Made by a program: the position numbers and the translations under genes. From an uncultured Campylobacter sp. (GTDB taxonomy: Bacteria; Campylobacterota; Campylobacteria; Campylobacterales; Campylobacteraceae), in contig NZ_CALKTT010000003.1 in NCBI RefSeq assembly GCF_937997535.1, forward strand, positions 27,865-91,864: DNA of 64,000 nucleotides. The letters are read 5' to 3'. This document shows, in pieces, positions 62,115 through 64,000 of the stretch (the stretch's first letter is position 1; each line of letters begins with the position of its first letter). The notes beneath the pieces are model-generated. The model was not told the origin of the DNA. It made no database searches and saw only the letters and a program-made list of their open reading frames with translations.

Positions 62115-62585
62115 TTATAAGGCCCCTTCTCCGCACTCGTAGCCGAAAATTTTAATCCCCGTATCGCTCTGCTCGTATCGCAACGCGGGGATCTTTTGCA
62201 GTAGATTTTTTAGCTTTTCCAGATCGTTTTTCCGCCCGCCGTCAAAGGCTCGCGGCACCCACACCCACGCGATCTCGTCGTATGCAAACGAGCCTACAGA
62301 AAAACTCGCCCGCTTTGAGCCTGCATCCCATTTGGAGGAGTTTTTGATCGCGTAGAAGTTCGGATAGAGGATTTTTTTAATGATGAAACATTTGCAAAAT
62401 TTAAAATCTGCGAAAAACTCCGCCCACGTCGCATCCTCGGTAAAATAACCCTTTGCACGCAGGCGCTTTTTCTCTTTGCGCAGCCTAATCGGCTCATAAA
62501 ACCGCTGCCAAGCCCTCGCGCAAGCATCCATAAACGCGAGCATGCGGGCGAAGTAAATTTTAAAAAGCGCTTTGAAAAGCTCCAT
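62115..62585 (-). CDS. unknown protein downstream of DUF4230 gene
   Basis: 156 residues, basic N-terminus (RLRKEKKRLRAKGYF) and an aromatic-rich C-terminal part (DEIAWVWVPRAFDGG). The ATG directly follows the stop codon of the DUF4230 gene, so they are one operon. No recognised family. Confidence 0.65.
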   Translation of the reverse strand: MELFKALFKIYFARMLAFMDACARAWQRFYEPIRLRKEKKRLRAKGYFTEDATWAEFFADFKFCKCFIIKKILYPNFYAIKNSSKWDAGSKRASFSVGSFAYDEIAWVWVPRAFDGGRKNDLEKLKNLLQKIPALRYEQSDTGIKIFGYECGEGAL

Positions 62586-63299
62586 CTACTTCTCGATCTG
62601 CGATTTTAGCGACTTATCGATTGCAATCTCGCTGGAGCTTATATCGATCGTCTGAAGCGCCTTGTCCTGGAAGATAAATCCGACCTCCTTTGCGCCGAAG
62701 CTCTTGGCGATCGCCTCCAGCGTGTCGGTCGCGGATTTGTGGATCTTACCGCCCAGATCGTTGATGATTTTTAGCGAGAGCTGCTTGACCTCGTCCTTGG
62801 CGTCGTCGATGAGGCGGTTTTTATCGCTCTCGTCAAAGCTCGCGCCGAATAGCCCGTTTAGCGAATCGGGCAGCAAAAACGGCAGCAGCTTGGCGTTTTT
62901 CTCGTCGTAAATTTTCATATCTTTGATCGAGTATTTGTATTTGCACGGCGGCATCTTGATCTCGTAGCGATCCTCGCCCTGCGGCAGTATCGCAAAGTCG
63001 GGGCTTAGCAGGTCGTAAACGAACTCGATCTCAAACTCGAAGATGATGGCGATCTGCTTTTTCGTCATCAGCGGCGAGACGAGCGAGCCCAGCAGCCCGC
63101 TGCCTACGTTTTGCTTGCGCGTGACGATCTCTTTGGAGTAAATTTTAAAAACGCTCAGCTCGCCGATGCTTTTAAGCCGCGTGATGTCGGTGGCGATCTG
63201 CGGCTTGCTCGCTTGCTCGCCGCTTTTGCGCATCTTAAAAAACATAAAAACCAAGATGCAAAATATCACTAAATTTAGAAGAAAAGCAAAATTTTCCAA
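62586..63299 (-). CDS. DUF4230 domain membrane-anchored protein
   Basis: 237 residues: N-terminal membrane anchor (FLLNLVIFCILVFMFFKM), then a DUF4230-type domain (IGELSVFKIYSKEIVTRKQ, KKQIAIIFEFEIEFVYDL, YEIKMPPCKY). Such proteins are widespread, inner-membrane-anchored and of unknown function. GGATGAA-like signal before the ATG. Confidence 0.8.
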   Translation of the reverse strand: MENFAFLLNLVIFCILVFMFFKMRKSGEQASKPQIATDITRLKSIGELSVFKIYSKEIVTRKQNVGSGLLGSLVSPLMTKKQIAIIFEFEIEFVYDLLSPDFAILPQGEDRYEIKMPPCKYKYSIKDMKIYDEKNAKLLPFLLPDSLNGLFGASFDESDKNRLIDDAKDEVKQLSLKIINDLGGKIHKSATDTLEAIAKSFGAKEVGFIFQDKALQTIDISSSEIAIDKSLKSQIEK

Positions 63300-63520
63300 A
63301 TTTCATCCTTTAAAATTTTATCGGTATTTTAGCAAAATACAGCGCCGATTTGTAGTGCAATTGAAATTTTACGATTTTTGCGGCAAGAAATTTTAAAATC
63401 AAAGCGTGCGGCGAAGCCGCGACATAAAAATTAGCGCGAGCGTACTAGGGGTAAACCTTGTGGCTAACGTTAATTTTGTACGGCTTGAATTACAACACTC
63501 GGAATTTTACGCTTGTTGGT

Positions 63521-63588
63521 TTTCATTAGAATTAAACTCAGGCGTAGCCTGCACCGCTAGCGTCGTCTGGGGATGGGTGGGGTTTGGG
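63521..63588. repeat. direct repeat, first copy
   Basis: About 68 bases, starting TTTCATTA(G)AATTAAACTC and ending GGATGGGTGGGGTTTGGG, repeated at 63932 with only a few differences, mainly a TGG/GGG change near the G-rich part. Confidence 0.8.
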
Positions 63589-63931
63589 GGCAAGCAGAGC
63601 AATGCGGTGCTGCGGAGGCGGCGCCCGCGAGAAATGTGACCTCGCAATTCAAGCCCCCTTCCCGCCCTGAGAGAAATAGAAATTACGGCATAAATTTCAC
63701 GGGCTGTGAATTTGGTGATAAATTTTATTTTGTAAGTTTCTATAAAATTTCATGGATATAACTTAGCTCTCGGGTGCATTATGCGCGATACTCGTAAGAG
63801 GGCGACGCTCAGAGTTGCGAGGCACGCCCGCCCCCTTACCAACCCCCACCCGCACGACGCTAGAAGGGCGAGCTACGCTCGCGCTAAATTTTACGTTTTA
63901 AATTACGGCACGCAGATTTTATACTTATTTG

Positions 63932-64000
63932 TTTCATTAAAATTAAACTCAGGCGTAGCCTGCACCGCTAGCGTCGTCGGGGGGATGGGTGGGGTTTGGG
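63932..64000. repeat. direct repeat, second copy at the window edge
   Basis: Near-identical to 63521-63588; it continues beyond the window, so the unit may be longer and tandem. Confidence 0.8.

Larger units (their letters stand above)
63300..64000. other. repeat-rich intergenic end region
   Basis: No gene is supported. It contains the direct repeats at 63521-63588 and 63932-64000, with a partial reverse-complement copy of their CCCCACCC / GACGACGC part near 63841-63865. The second copy runs to the window edge. Confidence 0.6.

Noticed and set aside
63406..63639. short plus-strand frames near the right edge
   Set aside because: They are translations of the repeat unit; the two repeat copies are not kept in frame.
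1..64000. CRISPR array or diversity-generating retroelement
   Set aside because: No regularly spaced repeats of the right size, no Cas genes, and no reverse transcriptase or template/variable repeat pair were seen, although the phage is podovirus-like.

Overview
The window reads as a Campylobacter-type (Campylobacterota) chromosome of moderate GC carrying a complete, integrated tailed-phage genome. The left flank has the block argS-tatA-gmk-(acidic protein)-lolD-tsf-rpsB, an order I know from Campylobacter jejuni. In that species fliR lies between the acidic-protein gene and lolD; here the gap is only 57 bp and fliR is absent. Together with the GC level and the abundant AAATTTTAAA intergenic motifs, this suggests a non-motile species such as C. 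gracilis (inference).

Host left flank, 1-18.7 kb: a Cys-rich Sel1 protein, argS, tatA, gmk, a repeat-bearing acidic protein, lolD, tsf, rpsB, an isoaspartyl dipeptidase, a PgeF-type enzyme, riboflavin synthase, cytochrome c553, a peptide-export-type ABC protein and mnmG, all on the minus strand, then bioB and a small lipoprotein on the plus strand. ArgS and RibE both carry long Ser/Ala/Asn-rich insertions.

Prophage, 18.72-59.21 kb: it is inserted in the 3' end of a tRNA-Glu(CUC) gene. A 24-bp att sequence (one mismatch) lies at both ends, the integrase sits beside the intact tRNA, and GTTATACA arm-like sites lie at both ends. terL is alone on the plus strand at the left end. A low-GC cassette follows: an m5C methyltransferase plus a GHKL (MORC/MutL-like) ATPase with a C-terminal nuclease-like region. 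The minus-strand late operon (44.3 to 25.0 kb) encodes portal, scaffold, SU10/DUF5309-type capsid, connector, tail fibre, i-spanin, o-spanin, holin, DUF5675 protein, T4-type lysozyme, small internal proteins and a 2597-residue polyvalent protein. That protein carries ADP-ribosyltransferase-like, barnase/EndoU-like and HEIQH peptidase-like regions. No tail-sheath or tape-measure gene is visible, so a podovirus is likely. A 20-bp motif recurs in four gaps of this operon.

From 44.4 to 48.3 kb lie accessory genes: HigBA and BrnTA toxin-antitoxins, a DUF2335 protein, and small secreted or membrane proteins, ending at a CI-like repressor. A perfect 22-bp palindrome inside the divergent promoter separates it from the rightward early operon. 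That operon has Cro/CI-like regulators, a primase-helicase followed by GGGAC repeats around an AT-rich island (candidate replication origin), many small genes, an XRE regulator, a DNA-binding protein and a small protein that shares its core with the phage's own scaffold. The integrase closes the element.

Host right flank, 59.2-64 kb: tRNA-Glu, an ankyrin-repeat exported protein, a frameshifted membrane-protein gene, an unknown protein, a DUF4230 protein and a repeat-rich intergenic region.
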